This document shows positions 7,553 through 15,198 of a stretch of 23,014 nucleotides of DNA, piece after piece. The stretch covers positions 1-23,014 of the forward strand of contig JBDHTJ010000075.1 of the NCBI GenBank assembly GCA_039808585.1, written 5' to 3'. Position 1 is the first letter of the stretch. Each line of letters opens with the position of its first letter. The translations under genes and the position numbers were made by a program. The stretch comes from AWTP1-13 sp039808585. Its GTDB lineage: Bacteria > Pseudomonadota > Alphaproteobacteria > Rhizobiales > Hyphomicrobiaceae. The notes under the pieces are model-generated. The model did no database searches, had not been told where the DNA came from, and saw nothing but the letters and a program-made list of their open reading frames with translations.

Positions 7553-9721
7553 GAATTTCGCCTTCGCTTCCACCCGGCGTGCATGCAGGATGGGCTCGGT
7601 GTAGCCGTTGGGCTGCTCGCGACCCTTGAACACGAGATCGCACGCCGCCTGGAACGCGACCGACGCTTCGAAGTGAGGCGCCATCGGGCGATAAAGCGGA
7701 TCGCCCGCATTCTGCTTGTCCACCACCGCCGCCATGCGCTTCATGGTTTCCATCACCTGCGCCTCGCTCGCCACGCCGTGACGCAGCCAGTTGGCGATGT
7801 GCTGGCTGGAGATGCGCAGCGTGGCGCGATCCTCCATCAGCCCGACGTTGTTGATGTCCGGCACCTTGGAGCAGCCGACGCCCTGGTCGATCCAGCGCAC
7901 GACGTAGCCCAGGATGCCCTGCGCGTTGTTGTCGAGCTCCTTCTGCACGTCTTCGGGCGACCAGTTCACCCGGTCTGCCACCGGGAACATCAGGATCGCA
8001 TCGAGCGAGGCCCGCGGCCGCTTGGTGAGTTCCGCCTGCCGATTCGCCACGTCCACCTTGTGGTAGTGCATGGCATGCAGCGTCGCCGCGGTGGGCGAGG
8101 GCACCCAGGCCGTATTGGCACCTGCCATCGGATGCCCGATCTTCTGCTCCATCATGTCGGCCATGCGGTCAGGCATAGCCCACATGCCCTTGCCGATCTG
8201 CGCGTGGCCCGGCAGCCCGCACAACAGCCCCACGTCGACGTTGTTGTCTTCGTAGGCCTTGATCCACTGGGTTGCGCGCATGTCCGCCTTGCGGATCATG
8301 GCGCCGGCTTCCATCGAGGTATGCATCTCGTCGCCCGTGCGATCGAGGAAGCCCGTGTTGATGAAGCACACGCGATGCTGCGCGGCACGGATGCATTCCT
8401 TGAGGTTCACGGTCGTGCGCCGCTCCTCGTCCATGATGCCGATCTTCAGCGTGTAGCGCTTCAGTCCCAGCGCGTCCTCGGTGCGATCGAAGAGGTCGTT
8501 GGCGAACGCCACCTCCTCCGGCCCGTGCATCTTCGGCTTCACGATGTAGACCGAGCCCTTGCGGCTGTTACGCACGCCACCGGCGCCCTTGAGGTCGTGC
8601 ATGGCGATGAGCGACGTCACCATCGCATCGAGAATGCCTTCCGGCGCCGGCTGACCGGCTGCGTCCAGCACGCTCGTGTCCATCATCAGATGGCCGGTAT
8701 TGCGGATCAGCATCAGGCTGCGTCCATGCAGCGTCACGCTGCCGCCGTTGGGCGCGGTGTAGCTGCGGTCGGGATTGAGCTTGCGCGTCATCATGCGCCC
8801 GCCCTTCTCGAAGGTGTCCGCCAGCGTGCCCTTCATCAGGCCGAGCCAATTGCGATAGGCCCCCACCTTGTCGTCGGGATCGACAGCGGCGATAGAGTCC
8901 TCCAGGTCGATGATGGTCGAGACGGCGGCTTCCAGAATGACATCTGCGATGCCGGCAGGATCGCCCTTGCCGATGTTGCTCGCCTTGTCGATGACGATCT
9001 CGGCATGCAGCCCGTTGTGCTTGATGAGGACGGCCGAAGGCGCATCAGGGCTGCCTTTGTAACCGGCGAACTGCCCCGCGTTGGCAAGTGACGCAGAGGC
9101 GGTGCCTGCGCTCACCATGAGGGCGCCGCCCTTGACGGCGAGGGCCGTCACGCTGGCCCATTTGGCCCCGGCAGTCAGCGGCGCGATCTCGTCGAGAAGC
9201 GCCTTCGCGTAGGCGATCACCTTCGCCCCGCGTACGGGGTTGTAGCCGCCGGCCCGCGTCGCACCACCATCCTCGGAAATCACATCCGTGCCGTAGAGCG
9301 CGTCGTAGAGGCTGCCCCAACGGGCGTTAGCGGCATTGAGCGCATAGCGGGCGTTGGTGATGGGCACCACGAGCTGCGGTCCCGCGATCGAGGCGAACTC
9401 CTCGTCGACATTCGCCGTATCCACCTTGAAGTCCGGGCCTTCGGGCACCAGGTAGCCGATCTCCGTCAGGAAGGCCTTGTAAGCCGCCAGGTCGAGCGGC
9501 TTGCCCTTGTTTGCGACGTGCCACGTGTCGATCTTCGCCTGGATGTCGTCGCGCTTGGCGAGCAGGGCTCTGTTACGCGGCGCAAGCTCGTGCACGATTC
9601 CGGACAGGCCCTTCCAGAACTGGTCGGCGGTCACATCCAGGCCCGGCAGCACCTCTGTATTCACGAAATCATAGAGCACCTTGGCAACGCCCATGCGCTC
9701 GATCGTAACGCGTTCAGTCAT
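7544..9721 (-). CDS. glcB: Malate synthase G
   Basis: Condenses glyoxylate with acetyl-CoA to malate in the cytoplasm, the second step of the glyoxylate cycle and the route for glycolate or purine-derived glyoxylate. The 725 residues match the long monomeric G isoform (about 720) rather than form A (about 530). Active-site regions are present: LIRNTGHLM with the catalytic Arg, GIMDEERRTTVN and FINTGFLDRTGDEMHT with the Mg-binding Glu and Asp, PSPTAATLHAMHYHKVDV, and MEDRATLRISSQH with the catalytic Asp. The ATG at 9721 has AGGAG 5-6 bases upstream; the frame stays open to 9937, but that part overlaps the previous gene and has no family similarity. It lies 79 bases downstream of an acyl-CoA hydrolase gene and may be co-transcribed. 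No isocitrate lyase is in the window. Confidence 0.97.
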   Translation of the reverse strand: MTERVTIERMGVAKVLYDFVNTEVLPGLDVTADQFWKGLSGIVHELAPRNRALLAKRDDIQAKIDTWHVANKGKPLDLAAYKAFLTEIGYLVPEGPDFKVDTANVDEEFASIAGPQLVVPITNARYALNAANARWGSLYDALYGTDVISEDGGATRAGGYNPVRGAKVIAYAKALLDEIAPLTAGAKWASVTALAVKGGALMVSAGTASASLANAGQFAGYKGSPDAPSAVLIKHNGLHAEIVIDKASNIGKGDPAGIADVILEAAVSTIIDLEDSIAAVDPDDKVGAYRNWLGLMKGTLADTFEKGGRMMTRKLNPDRSYTAPNGGSVTLHGRSLMLIRNTGHLMMDTSVLDAAGQPAPEGILDAMVTSLIAMHDLKGAGGVRNSRKGSVYIVKPKMHGPEEVAFANDLFDRTEDALGLKRYTLKIGIMDEERRTTVNLKECIRAAQHRVCFINTGFLDRTGDEMHTSMEAGAMIRKADMRATQWIKAYEDNNVDVGLLCGLPGHAQIGKGMWAMPDRMADMMEQKIGHPMAGANTAWVPSPTAATLHAMHYHKVDVANRQAELTKRPRASLDAILMFPVADRVNWSPEDVQKELDNNAQGILGYVVRWIDQGVGCSKVPDINNVGLMEDRATLRISSQHIANWLRHGVASEAQVMETMKRMAAVVDKQNAGDPLYRPMAPHFEASVAFQAACDLVFKGREQPNGYTEPILHARRVEAKAKFGR

Positions 9722-9800
9722 GATGTCTCCTGTGGTCATCGGGGCGCGCGCGTGCAGCGGCGCCGGAAATTGGTGCATCGGCAGGTAACGTTCAGTGGGA

Positions 9801-10880
9801 TCACATGGATCTGCCGGCTTTCGCAGCAAGCCCAAGCTCTTCACCGGAAGGCAGCGGCGACAGGTATGTCGCGACGAGGTCTGCCGAGACCTCGGCCAGC
9901 GTGGCAGGCTGCCATTTCGGCTTCCGGTCCTTGTCAACGATCAGGGCGCGCACGCCCTCGGGGAACTCGCCGTCTTCGAACAGGCGGCACACCAGCCGGT
10001 ACTCGACGTCGAGCGCGGCTTCCAGCGACGGCAGCGAACGCGCCTGGCGGATGGCTGCAAGCGCCAGCGTCACGGCCTTGGGCGATTTCGCAAGCAGCGA
10101 TGTGCGTGTCTTCTCGGCCCATGCACTGCCATCCGCCGCAAGCGCCGCGAGGATGGCGTCGATGCTGTCATGCGAGAACGGCTTCTCGATCTGCGGTGCA
10201 AGTGCCTGCAGGGCCCCGGGCTCCGCTGTGGCAGCGTGACGCCCGATGACGCTAGCGATGGGCCCCGCGGCTGCATCGCAGATCCCGGCCTTCAGGCTGT
10301 CGAGCCGCGCGCCAGGCACGAACGTGTCGCCGAAACCCGCATAGATGGCATCGGCCGCCTTCATGGGTTCGCTCGTCAGGCCCAGATAGACGCCCACTGA
10401 CGCGGGCCCATGGCCCAGCAGCCAGGTTCCGCCCACGTCCGGGATGAGCCCGATCGTGGTTTCCGGCATGGCAAGGTGCGACCGCTCCGTCACGATGCGA
10501 TGGCTGGCATGGCTGGAGACGCCGATGCCTCCACCCATCACGATGCCGTCCATGACGGCAACGTACGGCTTGGGGTAGCGCTTGATCAAGGCATTGAGGT
10601 GATATTCGTCGGACCAGAATTTCCGAGCAAATTGAGAGCCTTGCGTGCGGCTGTCATAGAGCGTGCGCACGTCTCCGCCGGCGCACAGGGCCCGCTCTCC
10701 GGTGCCGTCCAGAAGCACCACCTCGACGGCCGGATCATGCACCCAGGCCTTCAGCGCCTCCCACATCGCCACGACCATCCCGTATGTCAGCGCATTGAGC
10801 GCCTTGGGCCGGTTCAGCGTTATGCGGCCGGCGCGTCCCTCGCGCCGGATCAGGATGTCCTCGTCGGCAGTCGCAGTCAT
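9801..10880 (-). CDS. 3-hydroxyisobutyryl-CoA hydrolase-type enoyl-CoA hydratase/isomerase family protein
   Basis: Probably releases 3-hydroxyisobutyrate from its CoA ester in valine breakdown. The 359 residues are longer than a simple enoyl-CoA hydratase (about 260) and match the ECH_2/HIBCH subfamily. The CoA-ester oxyanion loops are CAGGD (66-70) and MGGGIG (115-120). Glu140 in AMPET and Asp148 in IPDVGG are at the positions of the hydrolase catalytic pair. The C-terminal extension with SLEAALDVEYRLVCRLF is typical of HIBCH. The ATG at 10880 has a GGGA upstream at about 6 bases; the frame is open further to 11189 but would cover the divergent gene. It lies upstream of glcB on the same strand, linking branched-chain amino acid and C2 metabolism. 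Hydratase activity on another substrate is possible. Confidence 0.87.
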   Translation of the reverse strand: MTATADEDILIRREGRAGRITLNRPKALNALTYGMVVAMWEALKAWVHDPAVEVVLLDGTGERALCAGGDVRTLYDSRTQGSQFARKFWSDEYHLNALIKRYPKPYVAVMDGIVMGGGIGVSSHASHRIVTERSHLAMPETTIGLIPDVGGTWLLGHGPASVGVYLGLTSEPMKAADAIYAGFGDTFVPGARLDSLKAGICDAAAGPIASVIGRHAATAEPGALQALAPQIEKPFSHDSIDAILAALAADGSAWAEKTRTSLLAKSPKAVTLALAAIRQARSLPSLEAALDVEYRLVCRLFEDGEFPEGVRALIVDKDRKPKWQPATLAEVSADLVATYLSPLPSGEELGLAAKAGRSM

Positions 10881-10977
10881 GCGCAGTCCCGTCTTTGTCG
10901 TTGCTGCCCAGGGAATTGGCCACGCCCATGCCGTGCCGCAATGGCAGTGGCTACGGAAAGGCCTTATAGTGGAGCCC

Positions 10978-11676
10978 ATGACCGTTTGGCAGAAAATTTC
11001 CGGCATTGCGACGGCCGTCAGCGATGCCGGCGGGACGCTTTTGGGTGAACTGGCCGCCGTGCTCGGCCTGGACCGGACCTCCAATCCCGAGAAGGGCATC
11101 ACCTTCACCATCGCGGTCATCGCCCTGGCTGCCAAGATGGCCAAGGCCGACGGGGTCGTGGTGCCGATCGAGGTGGAGACCTTCCGCAAGGTCTTCTCAT
11201 TCGCCGCCGATCAGGAGCGCAACGTCGCCCGCGTTTTCGATCTCGCCAAGCAGGACGTGGCGGGGTTCGACTCCTATGCCGAGCAGGTCGCGGGCCTTCT
11301 GAAGGACGACCGCAAGCTTCTGCAGAACGTGCTCGAGGGCTTGATGCTGGTAGCCATCGCCGATGGCATCGTGCATCCGAAAGAGAACGAATACCTTTCC
11401 GCCGTGGCCACTCGTTTCGGCTTCACCGACAGCCAGTTTCGCCTGTTCCGGGCCCGCTTTGTGAAGGACGTGGAAAGCCCTTACGAGCTCCTGCGTCTCG
11501 AGCCCACCGCCAGCGATGCCGAGGTCAAGGCCCGCTACCGGCAGCTCGTCGTCGATAACCATCCCGACCGCCTCATGGGCCGCGGCGTGCCGCCCGAGTT
11601 CGTGGCGGTTGCCACCCGCAAGATGGCCGCCATCAACGCTGCCTACGACGTCGTCGCCAAGGAACGCGGCCTTTGA
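10978..11676 (+). CDS. DjlA-like co-chaperone with TerB-like and J domains
   Basis: This encodes 232 residues. Residues about 35-155 form a helical TerB-like domain with an acidic metal-binding style motif (AAKMAKADGVVVPIEVE and IADGIVHPKENEY). Residues 166-232 are a J domain with the DnaK-stimulating HPD at 195-197 (VVDNHPDRL). Classical DjlA has an N-terminal membrane anchor; none is seen here, so this form is probably soluble. The role is likely to recruit DnaK to particular clients, perhaps envelope-stress related. GGAG precedes the ATG by only 3 bases, and a TATAGT at 10965-10970 would put the transcript start near the ATG, so a leaderless or near-leaderless message is possible. The next gene starts inside its stop codon, so both are one translational unit. 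Confidence 0.86.
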   Translation: MTVWQKISGIATAVSDAGGTLLGELAAVLGLDRTSNPEKGITFTIAVIALAAKMAKADGVVVPIEVETFRKVFSFAADQERNVARVFDLAKQDVAGFDSYAEQVAGLLKDDRKLLQNVLEGLMLVAIADGIVHPKENEYLSAVATRFGFTDSQFRLFRARFVKDVESPYELLRLEPTASDAEVKARYRQLVVDNHPDRLMGRGVPPEFVAVATRKMAAINAAYDVVAKERGL

Positions 11677-12446
11677 TCCGCGCCCCTGATACCCCGCTGG
11701 TCCATGCCTTGCATCCCTCGCCCAACTTCGGCGAGCGCAAGGGCACCAATCCGCCGAGCATCCTTCTCCTGCACTACACCGGTGTCGAAAGCGCGGCCGC
11801 CGCCATTGCCTGGCTCGCCAACCCCAAGAGCGAAGTGTCCTGTCACTATGTCGTCGACGAGACGGGGCGCATCACACAGATGGTCGCTGAGGAAAAGCGC
11901 GCCTGGCACGCAGGTGCTGGCGCATGGGCTGGCGACACCGACATCAACTCGAGCTCCATCGGCATCGAGATCCACAATGTTGGTCACGCGGCCGGCTATC
12001 CGCCGTTCCCTTCGCCGCAGATCGCGGCCGTCATTGCCCTGTCCCGCGATATCATCGCCCGACGCTTCATCAGGCCGGAGCGCGTGCTGGCGCATTCGGA
12101 TGTGGCCCCGAGCCGCAAGATCGACCCTGGCGAAAAGTTTCCCTGGGGCGAGCTGGCGCGTGCCGGGGTCGGCCATTGGGTTTCGCCGGCGCCTGTCCGG
12201 TGCGACGATCCCGGACTGGGCAAGGGCGCGCAGGGCCCGCTCGTTGCCGAGATGCAGACGATGCTCAAGAACTACGGGTACGCTGTCGAACCGTCTGGCC
12301 AGTTCGACGACGCTACGCAGTTCGTGGTCACGGCGTTCCAGCGCCATTTCCGGCCCGCCCGCGTCGATGGCCGCATCGACCAGTCCACCATCACCACCTT
12401 GCAATCACTCAGCGCTGCTTTGCCCCGCGAACCGATGATCTCGTGA
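11673..12446 (+). CDS. N-acetylmuramoyl-L-alanine amidase, AmpD/AmiD family, with peptidoglycan-binding domain
   Basis: Cleaves the bond between MurNAc (or anhydroMurNAc) and L-Ala of wall peptides. The 257 residues start at a TTG that overlaps the upstream TGA (TTGA). AAGGAA lies 8 bases before it, and there is no in-frame ATG until residue 70, inside the fold. Amidase_2 residues: His34 (LLHYTG), His141 (AHSDVAP) and Asp151 (KIDPG) are the expected zinc ligands, and Glu99 is in SSIGIEIHN. A PG_binding_1 domain occupies about 180-248 (VAEMQTMLKNYGY, ATQFVVTAFQRHF). No signal peptide or lipobox is visible, which favours a cytoplasmic recycling enzyme like AmpD, though a peptidoglycan-binding domain is more usual for an exported one. 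It is coupled to the J-domain gene. Confidence 0.9.
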   Translation: MIRAPDTPLVHALHPSPNFGERKGTNPPSILLLHYTGVESAAAAIAWLANPKSEVSCHYVVDETGRITQMVAEEKRAWHAGAGAWAGDTDINSSSIGIEIHNVGHAAGYPPFPSPQIAAVIALSRDIIARRFIRPERVLAHSDVAPSRKIDPGEKFPWGELARAGVGHWVSPAPVRCDDPGLGKGAQGPLVAEMQTMLKNYGYAVEPSGQFDDATQFVVTAFQRHFRPARVDGRIDQSTITTLQSLSAALPREPMIS

Positions 12447-12555
12447 GCGAACCTGCTATGCAAAGCTCCCTGAACGATGGGTCGTCTGGAACGGGCATCG
12501 AGGAACCTCGCTCGCGCCCCCGGGCACGCCAACAAGGTCCAAGGACAAGGACTGC

Positions 12556-13488
12556 ATGACCGCCACCCGAAAGCTCGCGCCGCCGAAGGCCGCCACGCAT
12601 CTCGATCTCACGGCAATTCTCGTCGTGGTCGCGTGCTGTGCCTGCTGGGGCCTGGGACAAGTGGCCGTGAAAGTGGCCAACTCCGGCATCTCGCCGGTGC
12701 TGCAGGCGGGGCTGCGCTCGGTCTTTTCGGGCTCGCTGCTGTTCCTGTGGGCGCGCTTCCGCGGCATCCCGCTGTTCGAGAAGGACGGCACCTTGTGGCC
12801 TGGCATCGTCTGCGGCGTTCTGTTCGCCGCGGAGTTCCTGCTGCTGTACGTAGGCATCGACAAGACGGCCGCATCCCGTGGCATCGTGTTTCTCTATACG
12901 GCGCCGTTCGTGGTCGCCTTCTGCGCCCATTTCCTCATCCCTGGCGACCGGCTCGACCTGCCGAAGTTCGTGGGCCTCGCCGCAGCCTTCCTGGGCGTGG
13001 CGATCGCCATGGGTGAGAGCGCGGCCACCCCTGGCAGGCCCACGCTCCTCGGCGACCTCCTGTGCTTTGCTGCGGCTGTTTTGTGGGGCATCACCACCAT
13101 CGTCGTGCGCACCACCCCGCTCAAGGCAGCTTCGGCGGAGAAGACGCTGCTGTACCAGCTGGCCGTCTCGGGTGCCATTCTGGTGCCTGCGTCCCTGCTC
13201 ATGGGCGAGCCGGGCATAACCGACCTTCGCCCAGCCGTGGTGATCTCGTTCGCCTACACCTTCATCGCCGTCGCCTTCATCAGCTTCACGGCGTGGTTCT
13301 GGCTCGTGCGCAACTATCCGCCGACACGCCTCTCGGCTTTCACGTTTCTCACGCCTGTCATGGGTGTGATCGCAGGAAACCTCTTGCTGGGCGAGGCATT
13401 CACGGCCTCACTGGCCGCATCCCTGCTGCTCATCGCTGCCGGCATCTATCTCGTCAACCGCACGCCGGCCGCCAAGGCGGGGCCTTAA
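12556..13488 (+). CDS. EamA-family (DMT superfamily) transporter
   Basis: An inner-membrane permease of 310 residues with about ten hydrophobic segments arranged as two EamA repeats (about 20-150 and 160-300). Each half has the conserved Pro/Gly-rich ends: FRGIPLFEKDG with GVLFAAEFLLLYVGI in the first, PVMGVIAGNLLLGE in the second. Members export amino acids, nucleosides or other small metabolites; the substrate cannot be read from sequence. AAGGA lies 4 bases before the ATG. A 109-base gap follows the amidase gene, so co-transcription is possible. Its TAA overlaps the TTA (minus-strand TAA) of the convergent reductase gene in a shared TTAA. Confidence 0.9.
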   Translation: MTATRKLAPPKAATHLDLTAILVVVACCACWGLGQVAVKVANSGISPVLQAGLRSVFSGSLLFLWARFRGIPLFEKDGTLWPGIVCGVLFAAEFLLLYVGIDKTAASRGIVFLYTAPFVVAFCAHFLIPGDRLDLPKFVGLAAAFLGVAIAMGESAATPGRPTLLGDLLCFAAAVLWGITTIVVRTTPLKAASAEKTLLYQLAVSGAILVPASLLMGEPGITDLRPAVVISFAYTFIAVAFISFTAWFWLVRNYPPTRLSAFTFLTPVMGVIAGNLLLGEAFTASLAASLLLIAAGIYLVNRTPAAKAGP

Positions 13489-14474
13489 TCCATCGTCAAC
13501 GCGACGCGGCCGATGGCTGTCCGCGACGAAAGCATCTCCATTGCCTTAACGATCTGATCGAGCGGAAATGTAGCGCTCACATACGGGCGGATCTTGCCGG
13601 CGTCTGCCCAGGCGAGGATTGCCGCAGTCTCGGCCTTCCGCATCGCGGGGTCGTGGCGGCCCGCTTCGCCAGCCCGGATGCCGAGCACGTTGGCACCTTT
13701 GAGCAGAATGCGATTGGCCGCGTAGGCGGGAATGCCGCCGCCAGCGAAGCCCGCCACCAAGAGCCGGCCACCGAACGCCAGGCTCCGCAGCGCCTCCTCC
13801 TGCGCGAGACCCACCGGATCAAGGATGACGTCGGCACCGCGGCCCTTCGTGATGTCCTTGATTGCGTCCGAAAGCGGCGCCGCGGTGGGATCCACCACGT
13901 GTGCCGCGCCCTTCACGCGCGCAGCCGCGCGCTTGGCTTCACTCGATGCCACCGCGATCACGCGCGCCCCGAGCAGCCGGCCGATCTCCACGCTCGCAAG
14001 GCCGACACCGCCACCGGCGCCCAACACGACGAGCGTCTCGTCCTTCAGCACCTTGCCGCGCGTCGCCAGTGCATGAAACGCCGTGATGTGTCCCACCATC
14101 AGCGTTGCAGCTTCCACATGCGTCAGTCCGAGCGGAACAGGCAGCACATCGTGCGCGCTCACCACGGCTTCCTCGGCGTAGGCGCCCGTGCGCATCCGCA
14201 CGATGACCCGCGCCCCGAGCCCCAGATCTCCCACGCCTTCGCCGACCTCGATGATTTCGCCGGCCGCTTCCACCCCCGGCACGAACGGCAGGGCGGGCTT
14301 GTGCTGGTAAAGACCCTGCACCATCAGCACGTCGGGAAAGTTGATGCCGGCGGCCCGCAGCGCCACGCGCACCTGGCCGGGCTTCAATGCGGGCCGGCTC
14401 AGAAGCCGGAGGACCAGCAGGTCGGGGGGGCCCAGCGTGTCGCAGACAGCCGCGCGATAGGTGACGTTCGCCAT
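13485..14474 (-). CDS. Medium-chain dehydrogenase/reductase, NADPH:quinone oxidoreductase type
   Basis: This encodes 329 residues. The GroES-like N-terminal domain (about 1-125) contains GINFPDVLMVQGLY and PFVPGVEAAGEI, typical of zinc-free quinone oxidoreductases. The Rossmann domain follows with LGAGGGVGLASVEIG at 151-165 binding NAD(P)H and GADVILDPVG downstream. The catalytic and structural zinc Cys clusters of alcohol dehydrogenases are absent. The likely reaction is NADPH-dependent reduction of a quinone or an alpha,beta-unsaturated carbonyl. The ATG at 14474 matches the family's N-terminus; the frame is open up to 14552, which would overlap the preceding gene by 19 bases and adds no conserved sequence. 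No strong ribosome site is seen. It follows the small exported protein gene by 59 bases. Confidence 0.88.
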   Translation of the reverse strand: MANVTYRAAVCDTLGPPDLLVLRLLSRPALKPGQVRVALRAAGINFPDVLMVQGLYQHKPALPFVPGVEAAGEIIEVGEGVGDLGLGARVIVRMRTGAYAEEAVVSAHDVLPVPLGLTHVEAATLMVGHITAFHALATRGKVLKDETLVVLGAGGGVGLASVEIGRLLGARVIAVASSEAKRAAARVKGAAHVVDPTAAPLSDAIKDITKGRGADVILDPVGLAQEEALRSLAFGGRLLVAGFAGGGIPAYAANRILLKGANVLGIRAGEAGRHDPAMRKAETAAILAWADAGKIRPYVSATFPLDQIVKAMEMLSSRTAIGRVALTMD

Positions 14475-14533
14475 TTCGGGTGTGTCGTTCCTGCTATCGT
14501 CCCGCCTCGCGGAGTGCGGGCCCATGGCCGGCG

Positions 14534-15013
14534 TCACCCGCGCGTGAGCCACAATGTCAGACCCACCAACGCGCTGTCCATGAATTGTATCTCGATGACC
14601 TGCCGCTCGCCCTTGAGCTCGATGTTCATGTTGGCGTTGAAACTGTCGCCCGCCACGCGCACCCTCAGGCTCTTGTCCGTCACTTTTCCGGTCAGGCTTC
14701 CGCTCCAGTCACGGGTCAATTCCTTCCACTTGCCCTGGAGCCGCCCTTCCGCGTGCTTGACGTCCGTCTGGACATCGATGCTGCCGGCGGGCGAGGCGCA
14801 GCGAATGCTCTGGTGGAGCGCATGCCCTTTCTCTGTCGCTGTATAGGTGACGCGGCATTTCACCTGCTCCGTGGCGCCGTCGCGCACGCCCAGACGACCC
14901 TCGCCCACCCAGCGACCTGCATACTTTTCGAACGGCCCTGTGACCTCGTTTGCGGCAAACAGCACACTCGTTGATCCGCACATCAACAGGCAGGCAATGA
15001 GCAGGCCTCGCAT
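14534..15013 (-). CDS. Small exported hypothetical protein
   Basis: This encodes 159 residues, with GGAG 6 bases before the ATG at 15013. Residues 1-21 are a signal peptide (cleavage near LFA/AN). The mature part is rich in beta-strand-forming sequence (YAGRWVGEGRLGVRDG, VKCRVTYTATEKG, LRVRVAGDSFNANMNIEL) with two Cys (in VKCRV and SIRCASP) that could form a disulfide. It looks like a small periplasmic beta-barrel or lipocalin-like fold, but I do not recognise the family for certain and assign no function. It lies 59 bases upstream of the reductase gene on the same strand. A 20-base inverted repeat sits about 25 bases before its start codon. Confidence 0.75.
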   Translation of the reverse strand: MRGLLIACLLMCGSTSVLFAANEVTGPFEKYAGRWVGEGRLGVRDGATEQVKCRVTYTATEKGHALHQSIRCASPAGSIDVQTDVKHAEGRLQGKWKELTRDWSGSLTGKVTDKSLRVRVAGDSFNANMNIELKGERQVIEIQFMDSALVGLTLWLTRG

Positions 15014-15037
15014 GCGTCGCTCCGTGCTCGAAAGGGT

Positions 15038-15057
15038 GATGCTGCAGAATCAGCATC
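15038..15057. promoter_or_regulatory. Inverted repeat before the small exported protein gene
   Basis: Arms GATGCTG (15038-15044) and CAGCATC (15051-15057) are perfect complements around a 6-base spacer. The repeat begins 24 bases upstream of the ATG at 15013 (minus strand). A -10-like TAGTAT (minus) lies just outside it, so the repeat would overlap the transcript start or leader. It could be an operator or an RNA hairpin. Confidence 0.4.
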
Positions 15058-15143
15058 GTACATACTAAGCCGGCTTGGTCGCCCCCGCGATGACCGTGGT
15101 GCAACGCCCAGCGACGCATCGCCGCCGATACGCTGCGCAAAGT

Positions 15144-15154
15144 TTGTCGCACAA
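15144..15154. promoter_or_regulatory. Candidate FadR-subfamily GntR operator
   Basis: TTGTCGCACAA fits the TNGTNNNACNA consensus known for FadR-subfamily GntR regulators and is a palindrome in its fixed positions. It is 44 bases upstream of the racemase-family start, a place where repressor binding could control the operon. A weaker version with one fixed-position mismatch lies at 15097-15107. No GntR gene is in the window, and an 11-base match can arise by chance. Confidence 0.4.
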
Positions 15155-15198
15155 TCGCTGCCTCAAAATTCCAGATCCAAGCTGGTGACGGTGCGGCG

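Noticed and set aside
7421..9091. A 556-residue plus-strand open frame opposite glcB
   Set aside because: It has His/Arg/Val-rich shadow composition; the minus strand encodes an unmistakable malate synthase G.
9722..9937. N-terminal extension of malate synthase G
   Set aside because: It overlaps the upstream gene, lacks similarity to the family, and a good ribosome site marks the ATG at 9721.
13062..14846. A 594-residue plus-strand open frame across the EamA, reductase and small exported protein genes
   Set aside because: It crosses three supported genes in other frames and has no domain signature.
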